Shown here: piece after piece, positions 36,459 through 44,887 of the stretch | Position numbering within the stretch: position 1 is the first letter of the stretch | Layout of the letters: each line of letters begins with the position of its first letter | From: DASPKT01 sp035626475 | GTDB taxonomy: Bacteria > Pseudomonadota > Alphaproteobacteria > Azospirillales > Azospirillaceae | NCBI GenBank assembly: GCA_035626475.1 | Contig: DASPNP010000021.1 | Span: 114,213-178,212 of the forward strand | Length of the DNA: 64,000 nucleotides | Reading direction: 5' to 3' | Made by a program: the position numbers and the translations under genes | Notes under the pieces: generated by a model | Told to the model about the DNA's origin: nothing | Databases searched by the model: none | The model's input: only the letters and a program-made list of their open reading frames with translations

Positions 36459-36941
36459 ATGAAGCGCCTTCTCCTCTTCTTTGCGGCTACTGTTCTTTTC
36501 ATGCCCGCAACGGCATCGGCGCAGGCGGCGCCTTCCTGCGCCGGGCATCTGGTCAGCGTACGGCCCGACGGCGCCGTGTCCGCCGGGTCCAAGGACGCGC
36601 TGCGGCAGGCGGTGGAGGCCGGCCAGCCTATCCGCGTCGGCTATTCCATGGATTTCGAGAATGACGGGACGGTCGACCTGGTCCATTGGGCCGACGCGCT
36701 GTTCCTGACGATCTTCGAGAATGAGGTCTTCACCCAGATGCCGCAGATCCACCGGCAGAGCCCGGTGCGCGGCAAGGCCGAGATCAAGCTGGCGGCCGGC
36801 CCCGGCTACTGGAACGCCTCGCTGGGCACCAACGGGGTGCTGGAGGGACGTTGGAACTTCGACGAGGTGCGCAGCTTCAAGGTCGCCAGCACCTGGTGCG
36901 TCGATCCGCGCGCGCTGGGCCAGGGAGGGAAGCGGAAATGA
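36459..36941 (+). CDS. secreted protein of unknown family, paralogue 1
   Basis: A 160-residue exported protein with a signal peptide at 1-22 (LLLFFAATVLFMPATASAQ). The mature part has two cysteines, one near its start (PSCAGH) and one near the end (TWCVDP), likely a disulphide. It has the sequence GSKDALRQAVEAGQPIRVGY, a WADALFLTIFENEVFTQMP segment and an aromatic-rich end. The next gene encodes a related protein with the same landmarks, so this is a tandem duplication. No Pfam family comes to mind. CAGGGAG lies eight bases before the ATG. An inverted repeat GTTAC-N5-GTAAC lies upstream at 36375-36389. Confidence 0.75.
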   Translation: MKRLLLFFAATVLFMPATASAQAAPSCAGHLVSVRPDGAVSAGSKDALRQAVEAGQPIRVGYSMDFENDGTVDLVHWADALFLTIFENEVFTQMPQIHRQSPVRGKAEIKLAAGPGYWNASLGTNGVLEGRWNFDEVRSFKVASTWCVDPRALGQGGKRK

Positions 36942-37579
36942 GGATTTTCATCGCCGCGGCCGCGCTCGTCATGGCCGCCACGCCCGTCCTGGCGCAGTCC
37001 AAGGCCGAACTCTCCTGCGCCACCCCGGTCTGGCGCCCGCTCTACCACCACGACAAGGACGGCAAGGCCCTGTCCGGCTCCAAGGAGGCGCTGTTCGGCG
37101 CGATCCGGCGCGGCGACTCGGTGCGCCTCGTCTGGGGCGGCATCTTCCCGGACCAGACCGGCAAGGAGGTGTCGGTCGAGCATTACGCCGACCCGGTCTT
37201 CATCTCCATCCACAGCGGCAAGGAGGTGGTGGCGCAACTGCCGGAGCACATGCTGCAGGCCTCCTACTTCGATCCCGGGGTGGCGGACTTCCATGCCTCC
37301 GGCAAGCTGCTGTGGCGGGCCGTCATGTCCACCGACGGCACCTTCAGCGCCACGGTGATCGACGGGACCAAGGGCGAGGTCATGCGGCCGCTGCCGCAGC
37401 GGGCGAGCATCCACTGGTTGGCCTTCGCGCCCGACCCCGCCTGCGACACCCGCAAGCCCCTGACGCTGGCGGTCCGGGACGGGGTGGTGAAGGACGAGGC
37501 CAAGGCGGCCCAGAAGGCGGCGCAGCAGCCAGTCCAGCAGCCCGCCCAGCCGACGCCCGCGAAGCCGGCCGGTCAGTAG
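36938..37579 (+). CDS. secreted protein of unknown family, paralogue 2, with Ala/Gln/Pro-rich tail
   Basis: A 213-residue exported protein. The signal peptide is 1-17 (IFIAAAALVMAATPVLAQ). The core (about 20-180) shares with the preceding protein the N-terminal Cys (LSCATP), GSKEALFGAIRRGDSVRLVW, HYADPVFISIHSGKEVVAQLP and the late Cys (PACDTR), in the same order and spacing. It carries an extra low-complexity tail of about 40 residues (QKAAQQPVQQPAQPTPAKPA) that may span peptidoglycan or be disordered. Its ATG overlaps the stop of paralogue 1 by four bases, so the two are translationally coupled and may act as a pair. Confidence 0.78.
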   Translation: MRIFIAAAALVMAATPVLAQSKAELSCATPVWRPLYHHDKDGKALSGSKEALFGAIRRGDSVRLVWGGIFPDQTGKEVSVEHYADPVFISIHSGKEVVAQLPEHMLQASYFDPGVADFHASGKLLWRAVMSTDGTFSATVIDGTKGEVMRPLPQRASIHWLAFAPDPACDTRKPLTLAVRDGVVKDEAKAAQKAAQQPVQQPAQPTPAKPAGQ

Positions 37580-37603
37580 ACCCGCTGAACGGTGCGCAAA
37601 GAG

Positions 37604-37634
37604 AAACCGCCGGGAAGTCTCCTTCCCGGCGGTT
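37604..37634 (-). terminator. terminator between the convergent paralogue 2 and methyltransferase genes
   Basis: AACCGCCGGGAAG and CTTCCCGGCGGTT form a perfect 13-bp stem with a 5-base loop. On the minus strand it is followed by TCTCTTT, so it mainly ends the methyltransferase transcript; it could also work in the other direction. Confidence 0.8.
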
Positions 37635-37661
37635 CCGATTCGATCGCGGACGGCGCGTGGC

Positions 37662-38276
37662 TCAGTCCGGCTTCTTGGTGTAGGCCCAGACCGAGGCCGG
37701 GGGCACGTTGGCGAAGGTGAAGCCGACGCGGCCGCCCTCGATGCCCAGCGGCTCCTTCTTCATCGGCGAGGCCAGCGAGTAGGTGTAGGCCAGGAAGCGG
37801 CGGCCGGCCGGCATGATCTTGAAGATCTCGTCCACGATCTTCCGCTGCGCGTCGACCGGGATCAGGATCATCGGGATGCCGCAGACGACCGTGCCGACCT
37901 TGCCGTGGAACTGTTCCGGCAGATAGTCGCGCACGCGGGTCACGTCGCCCAGGATCACGTTCACGTCCGGGAACTGCGCCGACAGGTAGCCGTGCAGCTC
38001 GGGGTCGATCTCGAAGACGTAGAGGCGCGACGGCGGGACGCCGGCCTCCAGCAGGGCGCGGGTGATGGGGCCGGTGCCGCCGCCATACTCCACGACGATC
38101 TCGTCCGGGTCGCGGCGGATGTTGCGGGCGATCAGGCGGGCCAGGGCCGGCGCCGACGGCGTGATGGAGGCCATCGACAGCGGATTCGCCAGCCAGCGCT
38201 TGAAGAACAGCCAGACGGGATTCTGGCTGCGGGACGGCTTGGCGTCGGCGGTGGCCTCAATGCGATCGAGGGGCAT
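37662..38276 (-). CDS. phospholipid N-methyltransferase-like SAM enzyme (PmtA type)
   Basis: A 204-residue SAM methyltransferase. NPLSMASITPSAPALARLIA at about 30-50 is the sequence seen before the SAM site in bacterial PmtA-type phosphatidylethanolamine N-methyltransferases, and SAM motif I is VVEYGGGTGPITRALL. CGIPMILIPVDAQRKIVDE is the motif-IV equivalent, and the end region (YSLASPMKK, VPPASVWAYTKK) also fits. It would make phosphatidylcholine precursors at the membrane, but other substrates (rRNA-like relatives share the fold) are possible. It lies downstream of the ABC-F gene on the same strand with a 190-bp spacer. Confidence 0.75.
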   Translation of the reverse strand: MPLDRIEATADAKPSRSQNPVWLFFKRWLANPLSMASITPSAPALARLIARNIRRDPDEIVVEYGGGTGPITRALLEAGVPPSRLYVFEIDPELHGYLSAQFPDVNVILGDVTRVRDYLPEQFHGKVGTVVCGIPMILIPVDAQRKIVDEIFKIMPAGRRFLAYTYSLASPMKKEPLGIEGGRVGFTFANVPPASVWAYTKKPD

Positions 38277-38466
38277 CGGCGAGCGACCCTTTCGGAAGTG
38301 GCAGACTCGGTTGGACAGATGGCATGCGCCGCCCGGCTTTGCAATCGTCTGACGGCACTAGGACACGCGGGTGCCAACGAACGAGATAGGGCCGGGGTTC
38401 CGACCGTCAGGGGGGCGCTGCCCGAAATCCCGACTTAAGCGGTTCGGAATCGACGCTCCCGCCGCC

Positions 38467-40362
38467 TCAGCCCGCCGTCAGGGCCGCCGTCGCCTCTTCC
38501 AGCGCCTCGGACGCCGCCAGCCACTCCTCCTCGGCCGCCGCCAGGTCCTTCTGCGCCGTGCCCAGCTCGATCTGCAGCTTGGTCACGGCCTCCTTCGGGC
38601 CGGTGTAGAGGGCGGGATCGGCCAGCTTCGCCTCGACCTTCGCCCTGGCCGCTTCCAGCTTCGCCATCCGCTTCTCCGCCTCCTCGACCTTGCGGCGCAG
38701 CGGGGCCAGCTGCTGGCGCAGCTCGGCAGCGGCGCGGCGCCCGTCCTTGCGCGAGGCGGCGGAACCGGTGTCCTCGGTGCGCTCGGAGCGCGATTCGGCC
38801 CGGCGCTGCTCGGCCAGCTGGCGGCGGTAATCGTCGATGTCGCCCTCATAGGGCCGGCAGGTGCCGTCGGCGACCAGCCACAGCCGGTCGGCCGTCAGCT
38901 CGATCAGGTGCGGGTCGTGGCTGATGATGATGACCGCGCCCTCGTAGCTGTTCAGCGCCTGCACCAGCGCCTCGCGGCTCTCGATGTCCAGATGGTTGGT
39001 CGGCTCGTCCAGCAGCAGGATGTGCGGCGCGTCGCGGGTCATCAGCGCGAACAGCAGCCGCGCCTTCTCGCCGCCCGACAGCTTGCCGATGACCGTGTCG
39101 GCCTTGGCTTGCGGGAAGCCGAAGCGGCCGAGATGCGCGCGCACCTTCTGCTCGGGGACGTCCTTCAGCACGGCCGCCATCTGGCGCACCGGGGTCCAGT
39201 CGAGGTTCAGCTCGTCCGTCTGGTGCTGGGCGAAGTAGCCGACCCGCATGCGCGGCGATTTGCGGAACTCGCCCGCCATGGGCTGGAGCTTGCCGGCCAG
39301 CAGCTTCACCAGGGTCGACTTGCCGTTGCCGTTGGCGCCCAGCAGGGCGATGCGGTCGTCCGGATCGATGCGCAGCCCCAGCTTGCGCAGCACCGGCCGG
39401 TCGCCATAGCCGATGACGACGTCGTCCATGTTGACCAGCGGCGGCGCCAGCTCGTCGGGGGAGGGGAAGTCGAAGCTGACGGGCGTGTCCTCGATCACCT
39501 GGATCGGCGGGCCCAGCTTCTCCAACGCCTTGATGCGGCTCTGCGCCTGGGTCGCCTTGCTGGCCTTGGCGCGGAAGCGGTCCACGAAGGACTGCATGTG
39601 CTTGCGTTGCGCCTCCTGCTTCGCCGCCGCCGCCTTCAGCAGGTCCAGCTGCATGGCGCGGGTCTGCACGAAGCGGTCGTAGCCGCCGCCGTAGCTGTTC
39701 AGCTTGCCGCGGTCCAGATGAACCGTGGTGGTGGGCACGCTGTTCAGCAGGCCGCGGTCGTGGCTGATCAGCAGGATCGTGTTCGGGTAGGACTTCAGAT
39801 AGCCCTCCAGCCACATCGCCGCTTCCAGGTCGAGATGGTTCGTCGGCTCGTCCAGCAGCAGCAGGTCGGGGGAGGAGAACAGCACGCCGGCCAGCGCCAC
39901 GCGCATGCGCCAGCCGCCGGAGAAGTCGGCGCAGGGGCGCTTCTGCTGCTCCGCGTCGAAGCCGAGGCCGGCCAGGATCTGCGCAGCACGCGCCTCGGCC
40001 GTGTGCGCCTGGATGTCGGCCAGCCGCGCATGGATCTCGCCGATGCGCATCGGGTCGGTGGCGGTCTCGGCCTCCGCCAGCAGCGCCGTACGCTCCTCGT
40101 CGGCGGCCATGACGGTCTCGACCAGGCTCATGGCGCCGGCCGGCACCTCCTGGCGCACCATGCCCATGCGGGCGCCGGCGGGCAGGGTGATGTCGCCGCC
40201 GTCCGGCTGCAGCTCGCCGGCGATCAGCTTGAACAGGGTGGTCTTGCCGGCGCCGTTGCGCCCGACCAGCGAGACCTTGTGGCCGCGCGGGATGGCGGCG
40301 CTCGCCTGGTCTAGGATGGTGCGGCCGCCGAAGCGGAAGGTGAGGTCCTGGATGTGCAGCAT
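38467..40362 (-). CDS. ABC-F family ATPase, YheS type
   Basis: A 631-residue soluble ABC-F protein that probably acts on the ribosome. Two ABC domains have Walker A GRNGAGKTTL and GANGNGKSTL, signatures FSGGWRMR and LSGGEKAR, and Walker B LLLLDEPTNHLD twice. The linker between them includes MQSFVDRFRAKASKATQAQSRIKALEK, the P-site-tRNA interaction motif region. The C-terminal 100 residues are a coiled coil (RRKVEEAEKRMAKLEAARAKVE). Order and lengths match E. coli YheS closely. No membrane segment. Start at MLHIQDL; the frame upstream is not coding. Confidence 0.92.
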   Translation of the reverse strand: MLHIQDLTFRFGGRTILDQASAAIPRGHKVSLVGRNGAGKTTLFKLIAGELQPDGGDITLPAGARMGMVRQEVPAGAMSLVETVMAADEERTALLAEAETATDPMRIGEIHARLADIQAHTAEARAAQILAGLGFDAEQQKRPCADFSGGWRMRVALAGVLFSSPDLLLLDEPTNHLDLEAAMWLEGYLKSYPNTILLISHDRGLLNSVPTTTVHLDRGKLNSYGGGYDRFVQTRAMQLDLLKAAAAKQEAQRKHMQSFVDRFRAKASKATQAQSRIKALEKLGPPIQVIEDTPVSFDFPSPDELAPPLVNMDDVVIGYGDRPVLRKLGLRIDPDDRIALLGANGNGKSTLVKLLAGKLQPMAGEFRKSPRMRVGYFAQHQTDELNLDWTPVRQMAAVLKDVPEQKVRAHLGRFGFPQAKADTVIGKLSGGEKARLLFALMTRDAPHILLLDEPTNHLDIESREALVQALNSYEGAVIIISHDPHLIELTADRLWLVADGTCRPYEGDIDDYRRQLAEQRRAESRSERTEDTGSAASRKDGRRAAAELRQQLAPLRRKVEEAEKRMAKLEAARAKVEAKLADPALYTGPKEAVTKLQIELGTAQKDLAAAEEEWLAASEALEEATAALTAG

Positions 40363-40476
40363 GATGGCGCTGCTCTTACCACGGTCGCGCGGTCCGCCGG
40401 AACCGTCATGCGCCCGAAGCATCCTGGGTGCGCGCAGCCTTACGCCGATGCCCTTGCTGCACCCGCGTAATCGCGG

Positions 40477-40505
40477 TTGCGGGGGACGGGCGGCGCGTAT
40501 ATAAC
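40477..40505 (+). promoter_or_regulatory. promoter of ndk
   Basis: TTGCGG at 40477-40482, a 17-base spacer and TATAAC at 40500-40505. It lies about 37 bases before the ndk start, in the spacer divergent from the ABC-F gene. Confidence 0.65.
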
Positions 40506-40541
40506 GCCGCGACTTTTTTGCCCACCCCCAGGAGAAGAGAC

Positions 40542-40964
40542 ATGGCCGTCGAGCGGACGCTGTCCATCATCAAGCCGGATGCCACCCGCCGCAACCTGAC
40601 CGGCAAGATCAATGCCCGGTTCGAGGACGCCGGCCTGCGCATCGTCGCGCAGAAGCGCGTGCAGCTGACCCGCGCCCAGGCCGAGAAGTTCTACGAGGTG
40701 CACGCCGAGCGCCCGTTCTTCAAGGACCTGGTCGAGTTCATGATCTCCGGCCCGGTGGTCGTGCAGGTCCTCGAGGGTGACAACGCCGTCTCGCGCAACC
40801 GCGAGATTATGGGCGCCACCAACCCGGCCAACGCCGCCCCCGGCACCATCCGCAAGGATTTCGCCGAGAGCATCGAGGCGAACTCGGTCCACGGCTCCGA
40901 CAGCGCCGAGAACGCCGCCCGCGAGGTCGCCTACTTCTTCGCCGGCATCGAGATCGCCGCCTGA
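40542..40964 (+). CDS. ndk: nucleoside diphosphate kinase
   Basis: A 140-residue enzyme that phosphorylates NDPs to NTPs through a phosphohistidine. It starts ERTLSIIKPDATRRNL and has the catalytic His in NSVHGSDSAENA, the family signature. AGGAGAAG precedes the ATG at 40542. A clear promoter and a terminator flank it, so it is a single-gene transcript. Confidence 0.97.
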   Translation: MAVERTLSIIKPDATRRNLTGKINARFEDAGLRIVAQKRVQLTRAQAEKFYEVHAERPFFKDLVEFMISGPVVVQVLEGDNAVSRNREIMGATNPANAAPGTIRKDFAESIEANSVHGSDSAENAAREVAYFFAGIEIAA

Positions 40965-40990
40965 TCCAGGCGCGACGTCGAGGTTTAGGG

Positions 40991-41026
40991 AAAGGCCGCC
41001 GGGCGACCCGGCGGCCTTTTTCTTTT
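40991..41026 (+). terminator. rho-independent terminator of ndk
   Basis: AAAGGCCGCCGGG, a short loop and CCCGGCGGCCTTT form a perfect stem followed by a TTTTTCTTTT tract. About 27 bases beyond the ndk stop codon. Confidence 0.95.
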
Positions 41027-41090
41027 GCTCGAACGCTTGCGTCGGGCTCCAAGCTGCCGTCGAATGCACTAGCATTCCGGAGGGCCGCCG

Positions 41091-41333
41091 GTGATTCGAT
41101 TGACGAAGCACGCGATTGAAGCTGCCGAGCGGCGTGGGATCGCACAGCGTTGGATCGAGAACACGCTCCGTTCACCCACGAGAGTGATGCCGGACCCGAC
41201 CGATCCCTCCCTGATGAGGTCCTTCGCTCCGGTGCCCGAGTGCGGCGGCCGCATCCTTCGTGTTGTTCATCGCATGGATAGCGATGATATCCTGATCATC
41301 ACCGCCCACTTCGACCGTGGAGCACAACCATGA
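41091..41333 (+). CDS. DUF4258 protein, putative RelE-like toxin
   Basis: An 80-residue protein with the DUF4258 plan: KHAIEAAERRGIAQRWIENTLRSP at the start, a short variable middle, and ILRVVHRMDSDDILIITAHFD at the end. DUF4258 is generally regarded as a small RNase-like fold related to RelE/ParE toxins, encoded with DUF2283 proteins. Its stop overlaps the start of the DUF2283 gene (ATGA), which supports a functional pair. The GTG start at 41091 follows GGAGGGCCGCCG. No terminator or known gene sits between it and ndk's terminator. Confidence 0.75.
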   Translation: MIRLTKHAIEAAERRGIAQRWIENTLRSPTRVMPDPTDPSLMRSFAPVPECGGRILRVVHRMDSDDILIITAHFDRGAQP

Positions 41334-41524
41334 TGACCACCAGCTACGATCCCGAAGCCGACGCCATGTTCATCCGGTTCGGGCCGGACGGGGCGAAGGC
41401 GGCGGACACGCGCGAGGTGGCGCCGGGCATTCTGCTGGACTACGACAAGGACGGAAACGTCATCGCCATCGAGCTGCTGCAGGTCAGCCGCCGGGCCAAA
41501 GCGGATCCCGCAGCCGCCGCCTGA
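41330..41524 (+). CDS. DUF2283 protein, putative antitoxin partner
   Basis: A 64-residue protein of the DUF2283 family: SYDPEADAMFIRFGP, REVAPGILLDYDKDGNVIAIELLQVSRRA follow the family consensus nearly residue by residue. It is encoded directly behind the DUF4258 gene with a four-base overlap. The function as antitoxin is inferred from pairing; DUF2283 proteins have not been generally proven to neutralise. ATG 41333 is an alternative second codon. Confidence 0.78.
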   Translation: MMTTSYDPEADAMFIRFGPDGAKAADTREVAPGILLDYDKDGNVIAIELLQVSRRAKADPAAAA

Positions 41525-41542
41525 GGGCCGCCCCAGACAGCA

Positions 41543-41573
41543 GAAAGCCCGCCGGATCGCTCCGACGGGCTTT
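41543..41573. terminator. bidirectional terminator
   Basis: AAAGCCCGCCGGA and TCCGACGGGCTTT form a 13-bp stem with one mismatch and a 5-base loop between the convergent DUF2283 gene and the small membrane protein gene. It has TTT/AAA ends on both strands. Confidence 0.75.
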
Positions 41574-41595
41574 GTCGTTCCGGCCCCGGAAGGGA

Positions 41596-41820
41596 TCAGA
41601 TCTTGCGGACCAGGACCATCAGGGTCAGGACCACGTAGGAGACGAACAGCAGGAACATCGCGAAGCCCCAGCCGGTCGCGAACTGCAGCGCGAAGGCGAC
41701 CAGCAGCAGGACGACGGCGACGATGCCGATCGTCATGAAGCGGGTGAACTCCGCCCAGCCATGGGCGTGCTCGCGCACGACCTCCTCGCTGACGACCACG
41801 GGCGTGTGATTGCCGGCCAT
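41596..41820 (-). CDS. small membrane protein, possibly aa3-type cytochrome oxidase subunit IV
   Basis: A 74-residue protein with two hydrophobic helices (FMTIGIVAVVLLLVAFALQF and FAMFLLFVSYVVLTLMVLV). The segment HAHGWAEFTRFMTIGIVAVV resembles the bacterial aa3-type oxidase subunit IV family (COX4_pro_2), which has H..W.GF...T in front of a single helix. Those proteins are usually shorter with one helix, and no other oxidase genes are here, so the assignment is tentative. GGAGAGGGTAC lies before the ATG. Confidence 0.55.
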   Translation of the reverse strand: MAGNHTPVVVSEEVVREHAHGWAEFTRFMTIGIVAVVLLLVAFALQFATGWGFAMFLLFVSYVVLTLMVLVRKI

Positions 41821-41908
41821 GTACCCTCTCCCCTCATGCGAAAAAGCGTCTCTTGCGCCCCGGTGTAAGCGCTCGGGCGCCGATTTGGCAAGGGGAATGG
41901 TGGGGGGA

Positions 41909-42556
41909 TCAGCCCTGTGGATTCAATGCCGCAGCGGGCGCGCCCGCCGAGGTGATCCGAACCCGGTCGCCCTCGACCCGGGCACGGCCCTCGGCGATGA
42001 GGCGCAGCGCCAGCGGATAGGCCCGGTGCTCCTGTTCCAGCACCCGGGCGGCCAGGGCCTCCTCGGTGTCCCCGTCCAACACGGGGACGGCCGCCTGCAC
42101 CAGGATCGGGCCGACATCCATCTCGTCGCGCACATAGTGGACGGTGCAGCCATGGAAGCGCACCCCCGTCTCCAGCGCGCGGCGGTGCGTGTCCAGCCCG
42201 GGGAAGGCGGGCAGCAGAGACGGGTGGATGTTGATGAGAGCGTCGCGCCAGCGCGCCACGAACCAGGGCGACAGCAGCCGCATGAAGCCGGCGAGGCAGA
42301 CGAGCTCCACGCCCGCCCGCTCCAGCTCGGCCGTCATGGCCTGCTCGAAGGCGGGCTTGTCGGCGAAATCCTTGTGCGGGACCACGGCCGTCGCGATGCC
42401 GGCCGCACGGGCGCGCTCCAGCCCCTGGGCATCCGCCTTGTTGGAGAGCACCAGCGCGATCCCGGCCGGGAAGCCCGGCTCGGCCGCCGCGTCGATCAGC
42501 GCCTGGAGGTTGGAGCCGCGTCCCGAGATGAGGACGCCGACCCTCAGCCGCGCCAT
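41909..42556 (-). CDS. purN: phosphoribosylglycinamide formyltransferase (folate-dependent)
   Basis: A 215-residue GAR transformylase. It starts RVGVLISGRGSNLQALIDA, has the catalytic region NIHPSLLPAFPGLDTHRRAL with Asn-His, and DVGPILVQAAVPV with the catalytic Asp. Its ATG lies within the end of purM (13-base overlap), so the two are coupled. The pair carries out adjacent purine steps. Confidence 0.95.
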   Translation of the reverse strand: MARLRVGVLISGRGSNLQALIDAAAEPGFPAGIALVLSNKADAQGLERARAAGIATAVVPHKDFADKPAFEQAMTAELERAGVELVCLAGFMRLLSPWFVARWRDALINIHPSLLPAFPGLDTHRRALETGVRFHGCTVHYVRDEMDVGPILVQAAVPVLDGDTEEALAARVLEQEHRAYPLALRLIAEGRARVEGDRVRITSAGAPAAALNPQG

Positions 42557-43605
42557 GCCTGCTCCATGCCCCTGATGGCGACGCGGTGCTCGCCCGAAGC
42601 CTCCACGACGGTGCCGATGCGGCGCACCGTCTCGCCGCCCTGGGCCAGCAGCCGCTCGGCCTCCTCGGCCCGGTCGGCGGGGCAGAGCGCCACCATGCCG
42701 ATGCCGCAGTTGAAAGTGCGGGCCAGCTCGGCCGGCGCGATGTTGCCGACCTGGGCCAGCCACTTGAAGACCGGCGGCAGGGTCCAGGCGCCGGCGTCCA
42801 GCTCCACGCCCAGCCCCTTGGGCAGCACGCGCGGGATGTTCTCGGTCAGGCCGCCGCCGGTGATGTGGGCGAGGCCGCGTACCGCCTTGGCGCGCACCGC
42901 CGGCAGCACGCTCTTGACGTAGATGCGGGTCGGGGTGAGCAGCGCCTCGCCCAGGCTGGTGCCCGGCTGGAACGGGGCGTCGTCGTCGTAGGACAGGCCG
43001 GCGACGCCGACCAGCTTGCGCACCAGCGAGTAGCCATTGGAATGGACGCCGGAGGAGGCGAGGCCCAGCACCACATCGCCGGCCCGGGCTTCCACGCCCG
43101 TCAGCACGTCCTTGCGGTCCACCGCGCCGACGGCGAAGCCGGCGAGGTCGTAGTCGCCCTCGGCGTACATGCCCGGCATCTCCGCCGTCTCGCCGCCGAC
43201 CAGCGCGCAGCCAGCCTGCCGGCAGCCCTCGGCGATGCCGGCGACGATGGCGCGGCCGGTCGCCACGTCGAGCTTTCCGGTGGCGTAATAATCCAGGAAC
43301 AGCAGGGGCTCGGCGCCCTGCACCACGAGGTCGTTGACGCACATGGCGACGAGGTCGATGCCGACCGTGTCGTGGCGCTTCGCGTCGATCGCCACCTTCA
43401 GCTTGGTGCCGACGCCGTCGGTGGTGGAGACCAGCAGCGGGTCGGTGAAGCCGGCCGCCTTCAGGTCGAACAGCGCGCCGAAGCCGCCCAGGCCGGCGTC
43501 GGAGCCGGGCCGCGCGGTGGACTTCGCCAGCGGCTTGATCGCCTCGACCAGCGCGTTGCCCGCATCGATGTCGACACCGGCGTCCTTATATGAATAGCTG
43601 GTCAC
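42544..43605 (-). CDS. purM: phosphoribosylformylglycinamidine cyclo-ligase
   Basis: A 353-residue AIR synthetase that closes the imidazole ring with ATP. Typical segments are YKDAGVDIDAGNALVEAIKP at the start, GLGGFGALFDL, LLVSTTDGVGTKLKVA, MCVNDLVVQGAEPLLFLDY, and VGGETAEMPGMY. The gene is divergent from DUF2066 across about 160 bp. purM-purN is the standard operon and is close to hdaA and ppk1, as in related genomes. Confidence 0.96.
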   Translation of the reverse strand: MTSYSYKDAGVDIDAGNALVEAIKPLAKSTARPGSDAGLGGFGALFDLKAAGFTDPLLVSTTDGVGTKLKVAIDAKRHDTVGIDLVAMCVNDLVVQGAEPLLFLDYYATGKLDVATGRAIVAGIAEGCRQAGCALVGGETAEMPGMYAEGDYDLAGFAVGAVDRKDVLTGVEARAGDVVLGLASSGVHSNGYSLVRKLVGVAGLSYDDDAPFQPGTSLGEALLTPTRIYVKSVLPAVRAKAVRGLAHITGGGLTENIPRVLPKGLGVELDAGAWTLPPVFKWLAQVGNIAPAELARTFNCGIGMVALCPADRAEEAERLLAQGGETVRRIGTVVEASGEHRVAIRGMEQAWRG

Positions 43606-43767
43606 GGTGGCCTCGCGCGTTCCGGGCAGGGGTGGCGTTCATCAGGGGGCTGGGCTATTTAGGCCCGGCGCTCCGCACCCTCCGGGCGCCAACAGGCGCC
43701 GTCGGGCGTTGTTCGCCAGGGCGCCCCGTTTGCGGGCGCGACCATAGCAAGACTGGAAGGCATTGCA

Positions 43768-44880
43768 ATGCTGGACCGCTGCATCCCCGCCCTGCGACAG
43801 GCCGCCTCCGTGCTGGGTCTGGCCGCCCTGCTGGCGCTGCTACCGATCCTCACCGCCGCGGCGCAGGATGCCGACATCTTCACGGTACGCGACGTCAAGG
43901 TGGACGTCTCCGCCGACAGCGCGGCGGCCGCGCGCGACCAAGCCATCGCGAAGGCCCAGCGCGACGCCTTCGCCAAGCTGCTGGCGCGCCTCACCCCGCG
44001 CGAGGACAACCGCCAGCCGCTGCCCGGCATGACGCTGGAGCCGCTGGTCGACAGCTTCGAGGTGCAGGAGGAGCGGGCGAGCGCCGTGCGCTACATGGGC
44101 ACCATGACCGTCAGCTTCCGCCCGAACGTCGTCCGCCAGTTCCTGATCTCCCAGGGCTGGCGCTATGCCGAGGTGCGCTCCAAGCCGGTGCTGGTCGTGC
44201 CGGTGGCGATCGAGAACGGTCAGCCGGTGCTGTGGGAGCGCGAGACGGAGTGGCGCCAGGCCTGGAGCGAGGCGGCGTCGGCCGACGGGCTGCTGCCGGT
44301 CCTGGTGCCGGTGGGCGACGCGACCGACCTCGCGACGGTGGATGCCGCTGCGGCCGTCGGTGGACAGTCCGACGGGCTGCTGCGCCTGGCCGAGCGCTAC
44401 GGCGCGGGCCAGCTGGTGGTGGCCGAGGTCGGGCAGGGGAACGGCGTGACGCTGACCCGCCACGCCCAGGGCAAGCCGCCCGCCGCCGAGACGCTGAACG
44501 TCGCCGTGGCCTCGCCCGACCAGTATCCGGCCGCCGCGGCCGCCGCCATCCAGCGCATGGAGGAGGACTGGAAGCGCCCGAACCTCGTGGCGTCCGGCAC
44601 CGAGAACCGCTTCGTGGCGCTGGTGCCGATCCGGGGGCTGGAGGACTGGGCCGACACGCGCAAGCGGCTGGCCCAGATCCCGACCGTCACCCGCACCAAG
44701 GTGATCTCGCTGAACCGCAGCGAGGCGCTGCTGGAGGTCGCGCATGTCGGCGAGGTCGGCGCGCTGCGCGGCGCGCTCGCCCAGCGCGACCTGGCGCTCG
44801 GCCGCGTGCCCGCCGACCGTGCGCCGCCGGCCGTGGGCGAGGCGCCCGCCTGGGTGCTGTCCCGCCAGGGCGGCCAGTGA
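43768..44880 (+). CDS. DUF2066 domain-containing exported protein
   Basis: A 370-residue protein with an N-terminal hydrophobic signal (about 12-31) ending LTAAAQDADIFTV. The first half matches DUF2066: FTVRDVKVDVSADSAAAARDQAIAKAQRDAFAKLLARL, then VDSFEVQEERASAVRYMGTMTVSFRPNVVRQFL. Function is unknown. In Rhodospirillales it recurs before a CDP-alcohol phosphatidyltransferase, a PerM-like protein and hdaA, exactly as here, so it may belong to envelope or lipid metabolism. The protein is intact; the ATG follows GGAAGGCATTGCA. Confidence 0.85.
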   Translation: MLDRCIPALRQAASVLGLAALLALLPILTAAAQDADIFTVRDVKVDVSADSAAAARDQAIAKAQRDAFAKLLARLTPREDNRQPLPGMTLEPLVDSFEVQEERASAVRYMGTMTVSFRPNVVRQFLISQGWRYAEVRSKPVLVVPVAIENGQPVLWERETEWRQAWSEAASADGLLPVLVPVGDATDLATVDAAAAVGGQSDGLLRLAERYGAGQLVVAEVGQGNGVTLTRHAQGKPPAAETLNVAVASPDQYPAAAAAAIQRMEEDWKRPNLVASGTENRFVALVPIRGLEDWADTRKRLAQIPTVTRTKVISLNRSEALLEVAHVGEVGALRGALAQRDLALGRVPADRAPPAVGEAPAWVLSRQGGQ

Positions 44881-44887
44881 GGCCCCC

